8,861 bases of DNA from Bacillota bacterium (lineage in GTDB: Bacteria > Bacillota > Bacilli > Bacillales_B > DSM-18226): assembly GCA_021821235.1 (NCBI GenBank), contig JAKACS010000097.1, positions 1 through 8,861 of the forward strand, given 5' to 3'. Under the pieces are notes generated by a model, which worked only from the letters and a program-made list of their open reading frames with translations, was not told the DNA's origin and did not search any database. Positions 1 through 7,062 of this stretch are shown here, piece by piece (within the stretch, counting starts at the first letter, position 1; every line of letters starts with the position of its first letter). A program made the position numbers and the translations under genes.

Positions 1-362
1 AAGATGAGCGCCATATTGTCATTGATTAAGGTTGTTGTCCCTGTTTGCGCTGCATAAACAGCGAACGAATGGGGATTATATAATTGAAACGGATGAGCAT
101 GGGGCTCAATATAACCGGGAACGAGAATTTCGTTGGTACAGTCGATCACTTCGCAACTGTCATCAATTATCGACGGCAGACCTTCGCCAACATAAACAAT
201 GCGGTCTTGGTAGATCCAAATATTTCCCCGCAACCATCGGCGAAAAGCTTGATTTAAATAGAGCGCGTTTTTTAACAAAATGGTTGGTGAAGTTTTCCCT
301 TCCAAAACCGCTACATGTTCACGCAGCTGTCTGTTTTTCCAGCGGTAGCGCTGTTCCAGCAT
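1..362 (-). CDS. yerA: YerA-type adenine deaminase-like amidohydrolase, N-terminal 120 residues (cut by the window edge)
   Basis: The minus strand is open from an ATG at 362 to the window edge, giving 120 codons without a stop. The protein begins MLEQRYRWKNRQLREHVAVL and contains NIWIYQDRIVYVG (47-59), VPGYIEPHAHPFQLYNP (81-97) and TGTTTLINDN (108-117). The H88-A89-H90 motif is the first metal-binding HxH of the amidohydrolase superfamily, placed after a beta-rich N-terminal domain as in adenine deaminases. The wording closely matches B. subtilis YerA as I remember it; that protein is annotated as a putative adenine deaminase (adenine to hypoxanthine plus ammonia), a family-based function not proven here. 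The start is supported by GGGAGGAG at 376-369, six bases before ATG; an ATG at 368 is followed at once by TAG. The catalytic barrel and later metal ligands lie outside the window. Its place beside the pur operon fits a purine salvage role. Confidence 0.9.
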   Translation of the reverse strand, partial: MLEQRYRWKNRQLREHVAVLEGKTSPTILLKNALYLNQAFRRWLRGNIWIYQDRIVYVGEGLPSIIDDSCEVIDCTNEILVPGYIEPHAHPFQLYNPHSFAVYAAQTGTTTLINDNMALI

Positions 363-368
363 CTACAT

Positions 369-376
369 CTCCTCCC
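369..376 (-). promoter_or_regulatory. ribosome binding site of yerA
   Basis: GGGAGGAG on the minus strand lies six bases before the ATG at 362. It is a near-complete anti-16S match and fixes the start of the truncated gene, since the nearer upstream ATG (368-366) runs directly into TAG. Confidence 0.8.
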
Positions 377-603
377 TCTTTACCTTTGCTGAATTATTCC
401 GTGAAAGTTTTATCTTTTTTGGGAATTTATTTGTAACCCGGCTGCTTCAAAAGCCGACGTATCCATTTTATGATGAAAATAGTTTTCTAGTACTGAATCA
501 ATTTCTGGAAAAGAAAGCACTTACAAAAATGAATTAACTCTATACTACCATAATTGTCCGTTTAACGCACTAAAGAATCATGAATAAATTTCAAATATTT
601 GTG

Positions 604-609
604 AAGGAG
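604..609 (+). promoter_or_regulatory. ribosome binding site of the DUF2892 gene
   Basis: AAGGAG lies ten bases before the ATG at 620. The spacing is slightly long, but it is the only Shine-Dalgarno match near the start. Confidence 0.65.
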
Positions 610-619
610 TGAACGTTTA

Positions 620-916
620 ATGAATGCAAAACCAAACATCAATATTGTAAATGCCCTGATTCGGATCACGATTGGCTTAACGATTGTCGCCTGGGGAACG
701 GCAAAACTTGTCAAACGGCCTTGGCGGGAGTCGTATTTGCTGGCGATTATGCTTGGTGCGATGAAAGTCGGCGAGGGAATCGTCCGCTATTGTCCGGTCA
801 CTGATTTATATAAAAAATACTCACAAACCAACTCAAACCAAACCGGGCAAACTGCTTCAAGAGATAGTATGGAAGGTTTAAATCAAGACGAAGTGCTGCC
901 ATATAATCCAACTTGA
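620..916 (+). CDS. small two-helix membrane protein, DUF2892 (YgaP-like) family
   Basis: The gene encodes a 98-residue protein. It has two hydrophobic segments, about residues 8-29 and 37-56, joined by a basic loop (KLVKRPWR), then a polar, Gln/Asn/Ser-rich tail. The early N-x-x-x-R-x-x-x-G pattern (NALIRITIGL, 11-20) and the RYCPVTDLY motif after the second helix (C58, P59) are typical of DUF2892 proteins, which resemble the membrane anchor of YgaP. The family has no established general function; YgaP itself is a membrane rhodanese, but no rhodanese domain is present here. The start has AAGGAG ten bases upstream. It is the only plus-strand gene in the window, convergent with purD across a shared terminator and divergent from yerA. 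It is therefore transcribed separately and is probably not part of purine synthesis. The family call is from motif recognition only. Confidence 0.8.
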   Translation: MNAKPNINIVNALIRITIGLTIVAWGTAKLVKRPWRESYLLAIMLGAMKVGEGIVRYCPVTDLYKKYSQTNSNQTGQTASRDSMEGLNQDEVLPYNPT

Positions 917-960
917 AAAAATGACATATAGACAGCTTAACTCAGTTACCGGTTCAAACG

Positions 961-1002
961 AAATAAGGCTGGTCAGCAATCACGCTGGCCAGCCTTATTT
1001 TT
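961..1002. terminator. bidirectional intrinsic terminator between purD and the DUF2892 gene
   Basis: The 17-nt arms AAATAAGGCTGGTCAGC (961-977) and GCTGGCCAGCCTTATTT (984-1000) pair around the 6-nt loop AATCAC. The only imperfection is a T opposite G, which is a G-U pair in the plus-strand transcript and an A/C mismatch in the minus-strand transcript. The plus side ends in TTATTTTT, a good U-run for the DUF2892 gene. The minus side ends in TTATTTCGTTT, a poorer U-run that follows the purD stop by only a few bases. The hairpin therefore probably ends both convergent transcripts and marks the 3' end of the pur operon. Confidence 0.88.
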
Positions 1003-1003
1003 A

Positions 1004-2287
<1,284 letters not shown>

Positions 2288-2290
2288 TTA

Positions 2291-3829
2291 TTAATGTTTA
2301 AAATGGCGGACAGCTGTGAATACCATGGCAATTCCGTATTCATCCGCTTTTTTGATTGAATCCGCATCACGAATCGATCCCCCTGGCTGGATAATTGCCG
2401 TGATTCCTGCTTTTGCGGCTGCTTCGACGGTATCATTCATCGGGAAGAACGCATCTGAAGCAAGTCCGGCTCCTTGTGCTTTATCTCCTGCCTGTTTCAA
2501 AGCAATTTCTGCTGAGCCAACCCGATTCATTTGCCCGGCACCGATTCCTAACGTCATCTCTTTATTCGCAACAACAATTGCATTGGATTTAACATGTTTT
2601 ACGATTTTCCAGCCAAGTTTTAATGCTTCCCATTCATCATCCGTTGGCTGGCGCTTTGTTGGAACCGTGATCTCTGCATTTTCCAATGTATAACGATCTT
2701 GATCTTGAACAAGCAAGCCGCCTTCAATTGTTACCATCTTCGCTTCCGGCCGATTCACTTGATCAAACGATAACGTCAACAAGCGGAGATTCTTTTTCTT
2801 CGTTAAAATTTCCAAAGCTTCTTGTGAATAAGAAGGAGCAATAATAATTTCTAAGAAAATTTCATGAAGTTTTGCAGCTGTTTGGGCATCAACTTCGCGG
2901 TTAAAGGCAATTATTCCACCAAAAATCGAAACAGGGTCAGCGGCAAATGCTTTTGTGAACGCTTCATAAGTATTTACGCCAACACCTACACCACAAGGGT
3001 TCATATGCTTAACAGCCACCGCAGCCGGTTCTGTAAATTCCTTGACAATTTGCAGTGCAGCATCAGCATCGTTAATATTATTGTAAGATAGTTCTTTTCC
3101 GTGTAACTGATTGGCAGCGGCAATCGAAAACGTCGAACCGAGGGGCTTTTGATAAAAGGCCGCTTTTTGATGAGGATTTTCCCCGTAGCGAAGCTGCTGT
3201 TTCAATTCGTATGTTACTGTTAGCTTTTCCGGTGTTTCTTCGTTGACAAGCTCTGTCATATACTGCGAAATCAACGCATCATAGGCTGCTGTATGGCGGA
3301 AAACCTTGGCAGCAAGCTTTCTTCTTGTTTCAAGCGTCGTGATTCCCTCTGCTGCTAACTCATTAAACACCGTCTCATAATCAGCTGGGTCTACCACAAC
3401 CGTAAGATATTGGTGATTTTTCGCTGCGGCACGCAGCATCGTTGGACCGCCGATATCAATATTTTCAATTGCATCCGCTACAGTCACATCGGGTTTTTCA
3501 ATCGTTTGCTGGAACGGATACAGATTAACGACGACAAGTTGAATCGGTACGATGTTATGCTCTTGCAATTGCTTTTGGTGCTCGGGATCATCCTGCTTTG
3601 CGAGCAGCCCGCCGTGAATGAACGGATTTAATGTTTTCACGCGTCCTTCTAAAATTTCTGGAAAACCTGTTACCTCACTAACGCTCATCACTGGAATCCC
3701 TTCATTTTGCAGCGCCTTTTTCGTTCCGCCTGTTGAAATGATTTCAAAGCCAAGGCTGACTAACTCTTTTGCAAAATGTGCAATTCCGGTTTTATCCGAA
3801 ACACTAATTAACGCTCTCTTTTTTGCCAT
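2291..3829 (-). CDS. purH: bifunctional AICAR formyltransferase / IMP cyclohydrolase
   Basis: PurH carries out the last two steps of IMP synthesis: formylation of AICAR by 10-formyl-THF, then ring closure to IMP. The protein has 512 residues, the usual Bacillus length. The N-terminal MGS-like cyclohydrolase domain (about 1-195) shows LISVSDKTG (7-15), STGGT (32-36), GRVKT (62-66) and [13 protein letters not shown] (123-135). The transformylase domain follows with RYGENPHQ (214-221), the catalytic K274-H275 in KHMNPCGVG, and QPGGSIRD (481-488). It ends [13 protein letters not shown], the family's normal C-terminus. One oddity is N68 where most PurH proteins have His in the KTLHP motif. The ATG at 3829 lies 26 nt inside the end of purN, with AGGGG nine bases upstream, which suggests translational coupling. 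Confidence 0.98.
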   Translation of the reverse strand: MAKKRALISVSDKTGIAHFAKELVSLGFEIISTGGTKKALQNEGIPVMSVSEVTGFPEILEGRVKTLNPFIHGGLLAKQDDPEHQKQLQEHNIVPIQLVVVNLYPFQQTIEKPDVTVADAIENIDIGGPTMLRAAAKNHQYLTVVVDPADYETVFNELAAEGITTLETRRKLAAKVFRHTAAYDALISQYMTELVNEETPEKLTVTYELKQQLRYGENPHQKAAFYQKPLGSTFSIAAANQLHGKELSYNNINDADAALQIVKEFTEPAAVAVKHMNPCGVGVGVNTYEAFTKAFAADPVSIFGGIIAFNREVDAQTAAKLHEIFLEIIIAPSYSQEALEILTKKKNLRLLTLSFDQVNRPEAKMVTIEGGLLVQDQDRYTLENAEITVPTKRQPTDDEWEALKLGWKIVKHVKSNAIVVANKEMTLGIGAGQMNRVGSAEIALKQAGDKAQGAGLASDAFFPMNDTVEAAAKAGITAIIQPGGSIRDADSIKKADEYGIAMVFTAVRHFKH

Positions 3830-4415
3830 AAGTCATTTCCCCTTGTGTAAGTAATTTTTGTAAAACAAACGGATACAGTTGATGCTCGATCGCGTGAATT
3901 TTCGTCTGCAAGCTTGCCAGCGTTTCGTTATCGTCAATCTCCACCTGTTTTTGCGCAATGATCGGGCCGGTGTCCATTCCTTCGTCGACAAAATGAACTG
4001 TTACTCCCGTTTCTTTCACGCCTGCCGCCAAGGCCTGTCCGATTGCATCCTTGCCAGGGAATGCCGGCAAAAGTGACGGATGAATATTGACAATCCGCCC
4101 TTCGTATTCGCTTAACAATGTCGGGCCAATCAATCTCATGTATCCAGCAAGGACAATAAAGTCAACTTCAAGCGATTTTAGTTTCAAGACAATTTCCTGT
4201 TCGAAAGCTTCTTTGCTCGCATACGCTTTGGCCTGAAACGCAAAACTTGGAATGCCTACTTGCTCTGCCCGTTCAATCACTTTTGCACCAGGTTTATCAC
4301 AAACAAGCAGAGCGATTTCTGCCGCTAGTTGATCCGATTGTGCTGCATCGATGATTGCCTGAAAGTTGCTTCCGCTTCCTGAGGCGAACACGGCGATTTT
4401 TTTAATTTTTAGCAC
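3804..4415 (-). CDS. purN: phosphoribosylglycinamide formyltransferase (folate-dependent)
   Basis: PurN transfers the formyl group of 10-formyl-THF to GAR, giving FGAR. The 203-residue protein shows the phosphate-binding [11 protein letters not shown] (10-20), [10 protein letters not shown] (89-98), the catalytic N110 and H112 in [12 protein letters not shown], and D148 in DEGMDTGPI. These match the Asn/His/Asp triad of the E. coli enzyme. The start is GTG at 4415, overlapping the end of purM by 7 nt; an in-frame TGA lies three codons upstream, so no longer start is possible. AAGGAAGG at 4435-4428 sits about 12 nt upstream, a slightly long spacing. The final residues are encoded within the start of purH (26-nt overlap) and extend a little beyond the B. 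subtilis protein as I recall it. No PurT is visible here. Confidence 0.97.
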   Translation of the reverse strand: MLKIKKIAVFASGSGSNFQAIIDAAQSDQLAAEIALLVCDKPGAKVIERAEQVGIPSFAFQAKAYASKEAFEQEIVLKLKSLEVDFIVLAGYMRLIGPTLLSEYEGRIVNIHPSLLPAFPGKDAIGQALAAGVKETGVTVHFVDEGMDTGPIIAQKQVEIDDNETLASLQTKIHAIEHQLYPFVLQKLLTQGEMTYGKKESVN

Positions 4416-5437
4416 CGGATTTCAATTCCTTCCTTATCGGTTACAACGCCCAATTCATATGCCGTTTCGCCTATTTCGCCAAAATGGGTCAAAAGAGCGG
4501 GTGCATCTTCCTTTGCAACAGCGACCACCATGCCAACACCCATATTAAAAATATTGTACATCTCTTGATGGTCAATTTTCCCAAGCGAAGCCAGCAAGGA
4601 AAACACAGGAGGCACCGTCCAATTCTTTTCTGTCAGGGTGGCACCGAGACCTTGCGGCAACATTCTTGGTATATTTTCGATAAAACCGCCGCCGGTGATA
4701 TGGGCCATTCCTTTCAATTGGAACTTCTTGCTGACTGCTAAAATGGGTTTAACATATATTTTCGTCGGCCGAAGCAATTCTTCGCCAAGAGTGCAGCCTA
4801 GCTCTTCAACATAATCAGTCAAGGACCATTTTGCATCTTGTAAAAATACTTTTCTAACAAGTGAGTAGCCATTGCTATGAATACCGCTCGAGGCAAGACC
4901 GATCAAGACATCGCCGGGTTGGATGCTTTCGCCCGTAATGAGTTGCGACTTTTCACAGGCACCAACAGCAAATCCAGCCAGATCGTATTCGTTTGCATCA
5001 TATAGCCCTGGCATTTCGGCTGTTTCCCCGCCGACAAGGGCGCATCCTGCCTGCTGACAGCCTTCTGCTACCCCTTTGACAATCGCTTCGATTTTTTCAG
5101 GAGCTGCCGCACCGCAAGCGATATAATCGAGGAAGTAGAGCGGCTCAGCACCCTGTACAACAATATCATTGACGCACATAGCCACAGCATCAATGCCGAT
5201 TGTATCATGCTGGTCCATCATAAAGGCAAGCATCAGTTTTGTGCCAACACCGTCTGTCCCGGAAACGAGCACGGGTTCCTTTAAATTTAACACGGAAAGA
5301 TCAAACATTCCGCCAAATCCGCCTAAGCCGCCTAAAACTCCGGCTCTGGCTGTCTTTTGCACATGTTTTTTCATTCTTGAGACGGCTTCATAGCCCGCTT
5401 CTATATTTACGCCTGCTTGCTTATACGCATTTGACAT
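4409..5437 (-). CDS. purM: phosphoribosylformylglycinamidine cyclo-ligase (AIR synthetase)
   Basis: PurM closes the imidazole ring, converting FGAM and ATP to AIR. The 342 residues are the usual length for the family. Motifs in order are the glycine-rich [13 protein letters not shown] (35-47), [10 protein letters not shown] (59-68), the conserved [15 protein letters not shown] (91-105), [12 protein letters not shown] (135-146), [12 protein letters not shown] (185-196), [10 protein letters not shown] (246-255) and [12 protein letters not shown] (292-303). This is the N- and C-domain pattern of the PurM/PurL (AIRS) superfamily. The ATG at 5437 has a strong GGAGGT five bases upstream (5448-5443). 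The gene is separated from purF by an unusually long spacer filled by a repeat array, so it needs its own strong ribosome binding site. Its TAA lies inside the first codons of purN. Confidence 0.98.
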   Translation of the reverse strand: MSNAYKQAGVNIEAGYEAVSRMKKHVQKTARAGVLGGLGGFGGMFDLSVLNLKEPVLVSGTDGVGTKLMLAFMMDQHDTIGIDAVAMCVNDIVVQGAEPLYFLDYIACGAAAPEKIEAIVKGVAEGCQQAGCALVGGETAEMPGLYDANEYDLAGFAVGACEKSQLITGESIQPGDVLIGLASSGIHSNGYSLVRKVFLQDAKWSLTDYVEELGCTLGEELLRPTKIYVKPILAVSKKFQLKGMAHITGGGFIENIPRMLPQGLGATLTEKNWTVPPVFSLLASLGKIDHQEMYNIFNMGVGMVVAVAKEDAPALLTHFGEIGETAYELGVVTDKEGIEIRC

Positions 5438-5442
5438 GGAAT

Positions 5443-5448
5443 ACCTCC
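5443..5448 (-). promoter_or_regulatory. ribosome binding site of purM
   Basis: GGAGGT stands five bases before the purM ATG. It is the strongest such site in the operon segment. That fits a gene that cannot rely on ribosomes arriving from purF, whose stop codon is 212 nt upstream. Confidence 0.8.
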
Positions 5449-5485
5449 ATTTTTCTAAATCATCTCTGCGGATTTTGCCGTTATT

Positions 5486-5649
5486 CCGCCAAGTTGAGCA
5501 CTTTTCCCGCCTATATTGATAGGAATTCCGCCTTGGTTGGCGATAATTCCGCCTTGGTTGGCAATTATTCCGCCTTGTTCACAATTTGTTCGCCTTTTAA
5601 GCGCCTTCCGCCAAGTTGAGCACTTTTCCCGCCTTGTTCACAATTTGTT
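5486..5649 (-). repeat. 21-nt-period tandem repeat array ending in GGCGG, in the purF-purM spacer
   Basis: Read on the minus strand, the 164 nt right after the purF stop divide into seven 21-nt units that each end in GGCGG: 5649-5629, 5628-5608, 5590-5570, 5569-5549, 5548-5528, 5527-5507 and 5506-5486. A 17-nt irregular piece (5607-5591) interrupts them. Units 1 and 3 are identical, units 2 and 7 are identical, and units 4 and 5 differ at two positions. As a result a 28-nt stretch occurs exactly twice (5606-5633 and 5484-5511) and a 22-nt stretch twice (5570-5591 and 5629-5650). All units share one orientation, so this is not a REP or BIME-type inverted repeat. A decayed eighth unit may lie at 5485-5465. 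It has no start codon that would make it a gene. Its function is unknown; structured spacer RNA, a protein-binding array or a mobile mini-repeat are all possible. Confidence 0.85.
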
Positions 5650-7062
5650 CTACTTCTGATAATAATATTGCAATGTGTCCGGATAAATTTCCGTCGGGTA
5701 CTTTCCGGTAAAGCAGCCGAGGCAGTAGCCGGATGCCTCTCCATTATCCTGTTTGCCGATTGCTTCAATCATTCCTTCGACGCTTAAAAACGTCAGCGAA
5801 TCGGCGCCGATCAGTTGTCGGATTTCTTCTACTGATTTATCAGAGGCAATCAATTCTTCTTTTGTCGACGTATCTATCCCGTAAAAACATGGATTTTTAA
5901 TCGGAGGTGAACTGATCACGACATGGACCTCAAGCGCCCCCGCATCCTTTAGCATGTTGACAATCCTTCTGCTCGTCGTACCGCGGACAATCGAATCATC
6001 GACCATGATGACCCGTTTTCCTTCAACAACACCGCGCACCGGCGACAGCTTCATTTTAACACCCTGCTCACGCAGCGATTGCGATGGCTGAATAAACGTT
6101 CTGCCAACATAGCGATTTTTAATCAATCCCATTTCATACGGTATGCCGGCTTCTTCAGCATAACCAATTGCCGCTGAAATGCTGGAATCGGGAACACCTG
6201 TGACGACATCTGCCTCAATCGGTGCTTCGATTGCCAACCTTTTACCAAGACTCTTCCGCGCAGTATGAACATTTATTCCATTAATATCACTATCAGGTCT
6301 TGAAAAATAAATATACTCCATCATGCAAATTGCTTTCGACGTACTTACAACAAAGCGCTCTGATGTTAGTCCATTTTTATTGATAATCAGCAATTCCCCA
6401 GGCAAAACATCGCGGATATACTCTGCGCCGACCACATCAAATGCGCATGTTTCCGACGCAACGACATAAGCATCGCCGATCATACCAAGCGAAAGCGGCC
6501 TTAACCCGTGTGGATCCAGGGCAACCATTAATTCTGTTTCCGTCATAATCAAGTACGCATAGGCACCCTTTAACATCGTGAGCGCGTTTTTCACTTGATC
6601 CTTAATTTGATGATAGCCGCTGCGCTTCATTAAATGGGCAAGCACTTCCGTGTCTGAGCTTGTTTGAAAAATACTCCCTTGTCCTTCAAGTTGATGCTTT
6701 AACGAATTGGCATTGACCAAATTCCCATTGTGGGCAAGTGCAAGGCTGCCTGTTTGCGAGTGGAACAAAAGCGGCTGAACATTTTCATACCCGCCGCCGC
6801 CTGCCGTCGCATAGCGAACATGCCCAATCGCTGCATCCCCGACCAAGTCTTTCATAATGTCTGCTGTAAAAATTTCCGTCACAAGCCCTTCGCCTTTTGC
6901 ACCTTTGAGCGTTTTCCCGTCAGAGACGACGATCCCTGTTCCTTCTTGGCCGCGGTGCTGCAAACTATGAAGACCGTAATAGGTGATTTGGGCGGCGTCA
7001 GGATGCCCCCAGATGCCAAACACGCCGCATTCTTCATTCAACCCTTTTATTTCAGGTAGCAT
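5650..7062 (-). CDS. purF: amidophosphoribosyltransferase (glutamine PRPP amidotransferase), [4Fe-4S] type with propeptide
   Basis: PurF makes phosphoribosylamine from PRPP and glutamine, the committed and feedback-controlled first step. From the ATG at 7062 the protein has 470 residues. It begins [11 protein letters not shown] followed by Cys12, the Ntn-type nucleophile, so an 11-residue propeptide must be removed as in B. subtilis. The glutaminase domain shows HRGQEGTGI (36-44), GHVRYATAG (80-88) and HNGNLVN (111-117). The transferase domain has the PRPP loop [13 protein letters not shown] type, seen here as [12 protein letters not shown] (353-364). C246, C392, C447 and C450 match the four Fe-S ligands. 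A TTG at 7080 would extend the frame by six codons, but those codons contain the ribosome binding site, so the ATG is chosen. The gene overlaps the end of purL by 16 nt. Confidence 0.97.
   Translation of the reverse strand: MLPEIKGLNEECGVFGIWGHPDAAQITYYGLHSLQHRGQEGTGIVVSDGKTLKGAKGEGLVTEIFTADIMKDLVGDAAIGHVRYATAGGGGYENVQPLLFHSQTGSLALAHNGNLVNANSLKHQLEGQGSIFQTSSDTEVLAHLMKRSGYHQIKDQVKNALTMLKGAYAYLIMTETELMVALDPHGLRPLSLGMIGDAYVVASETCAFDVVGAEYIRDVLPGELLIINKNGLTSERFVVSTSKAICMMEYIYFSRPDSDINGINVHTARKSLGKRLAIEAPIEADVVTGVPDSSISAAIGYAEEAGIPYEMGLIKNRYVGRTFIQPSQSLREQGVKMKLSPVRGVVEGKRVIMVDDSIVRGTTSRRIVNMLKDAGALEVHVVISSPPIKNPCFYGIDTSTKEELIASDKSVEEIRQLIGADSLTFLSVEGMIEAIGKQDNGEASGYCLGCFTGKYPTEIYPDTLQYYYQK

Larger units (their letters stand above)
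363..619. other. divergent intergenic spacer between yerA and the DUF2892 gene
   Basis: This AT-rich 257-nt spacer separates two genes that point away from each other, so it should carry promoters for both. I find no convincing sigma-A pair on either strand. Weak possibilities are TTTAAC near 561 with TAAATT 18 nt downstream on the plus strand, and TTGAAG near 450 with TAAATT 15 nt further on the minus strand; neither is good enough to call. A short inverted repeat CGGCT/AGCCG (439-443 and 452-456) with an 8-nt loop is also present but has no T-run. The heptamer CGTTTAA occurs twice on the plus strand, at 559-565 and 614-620. No reading frame here looks coding. Confidence 0.5.

Noticed and set aside
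32..436. A 134-codon plus-strand frame at the left edge
   Set aside because: It runs antisense to the yerA N-terminus, which has clear family motifs and a strong ribosome binding site; the plus-strand product resembles nothing I know.
363..619. Guanine/adenine riboswitch or PurR box upstream of yerA
   Set aside because: I looked for a riboswitch-like three-stem layout and for a paired PurBox-type arrangement in the spacer and could not support either.
5239..5619. A 126-codon plus-strand frame over purM and the repeat array
   Set aside because: It is antisense to the real purM N-terminus; its repetitive NSALVG tail is just the array read on the other strand.
5486..5649. CRISPR array
   Set aside because: The units are contiguous, only 21 nt long and lack unique spacers; no cas genes are nearby.
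5438..5649. Intrinsic terminator or riboswitch between purF and purM
   Set aside because: There is no GC-rich stem followed by a T-run, and no purine-riboswitch-like junction core that I can recognise; only very short stems are present.
5565..5768. A 67-codon minus-strand frame across the purF end and the repeats
   Set aside because: Most of it overlaps the PurF C-terminus in another frame, and the rest is repeat sequence; there is no ribosome binding site or recognisable domain.
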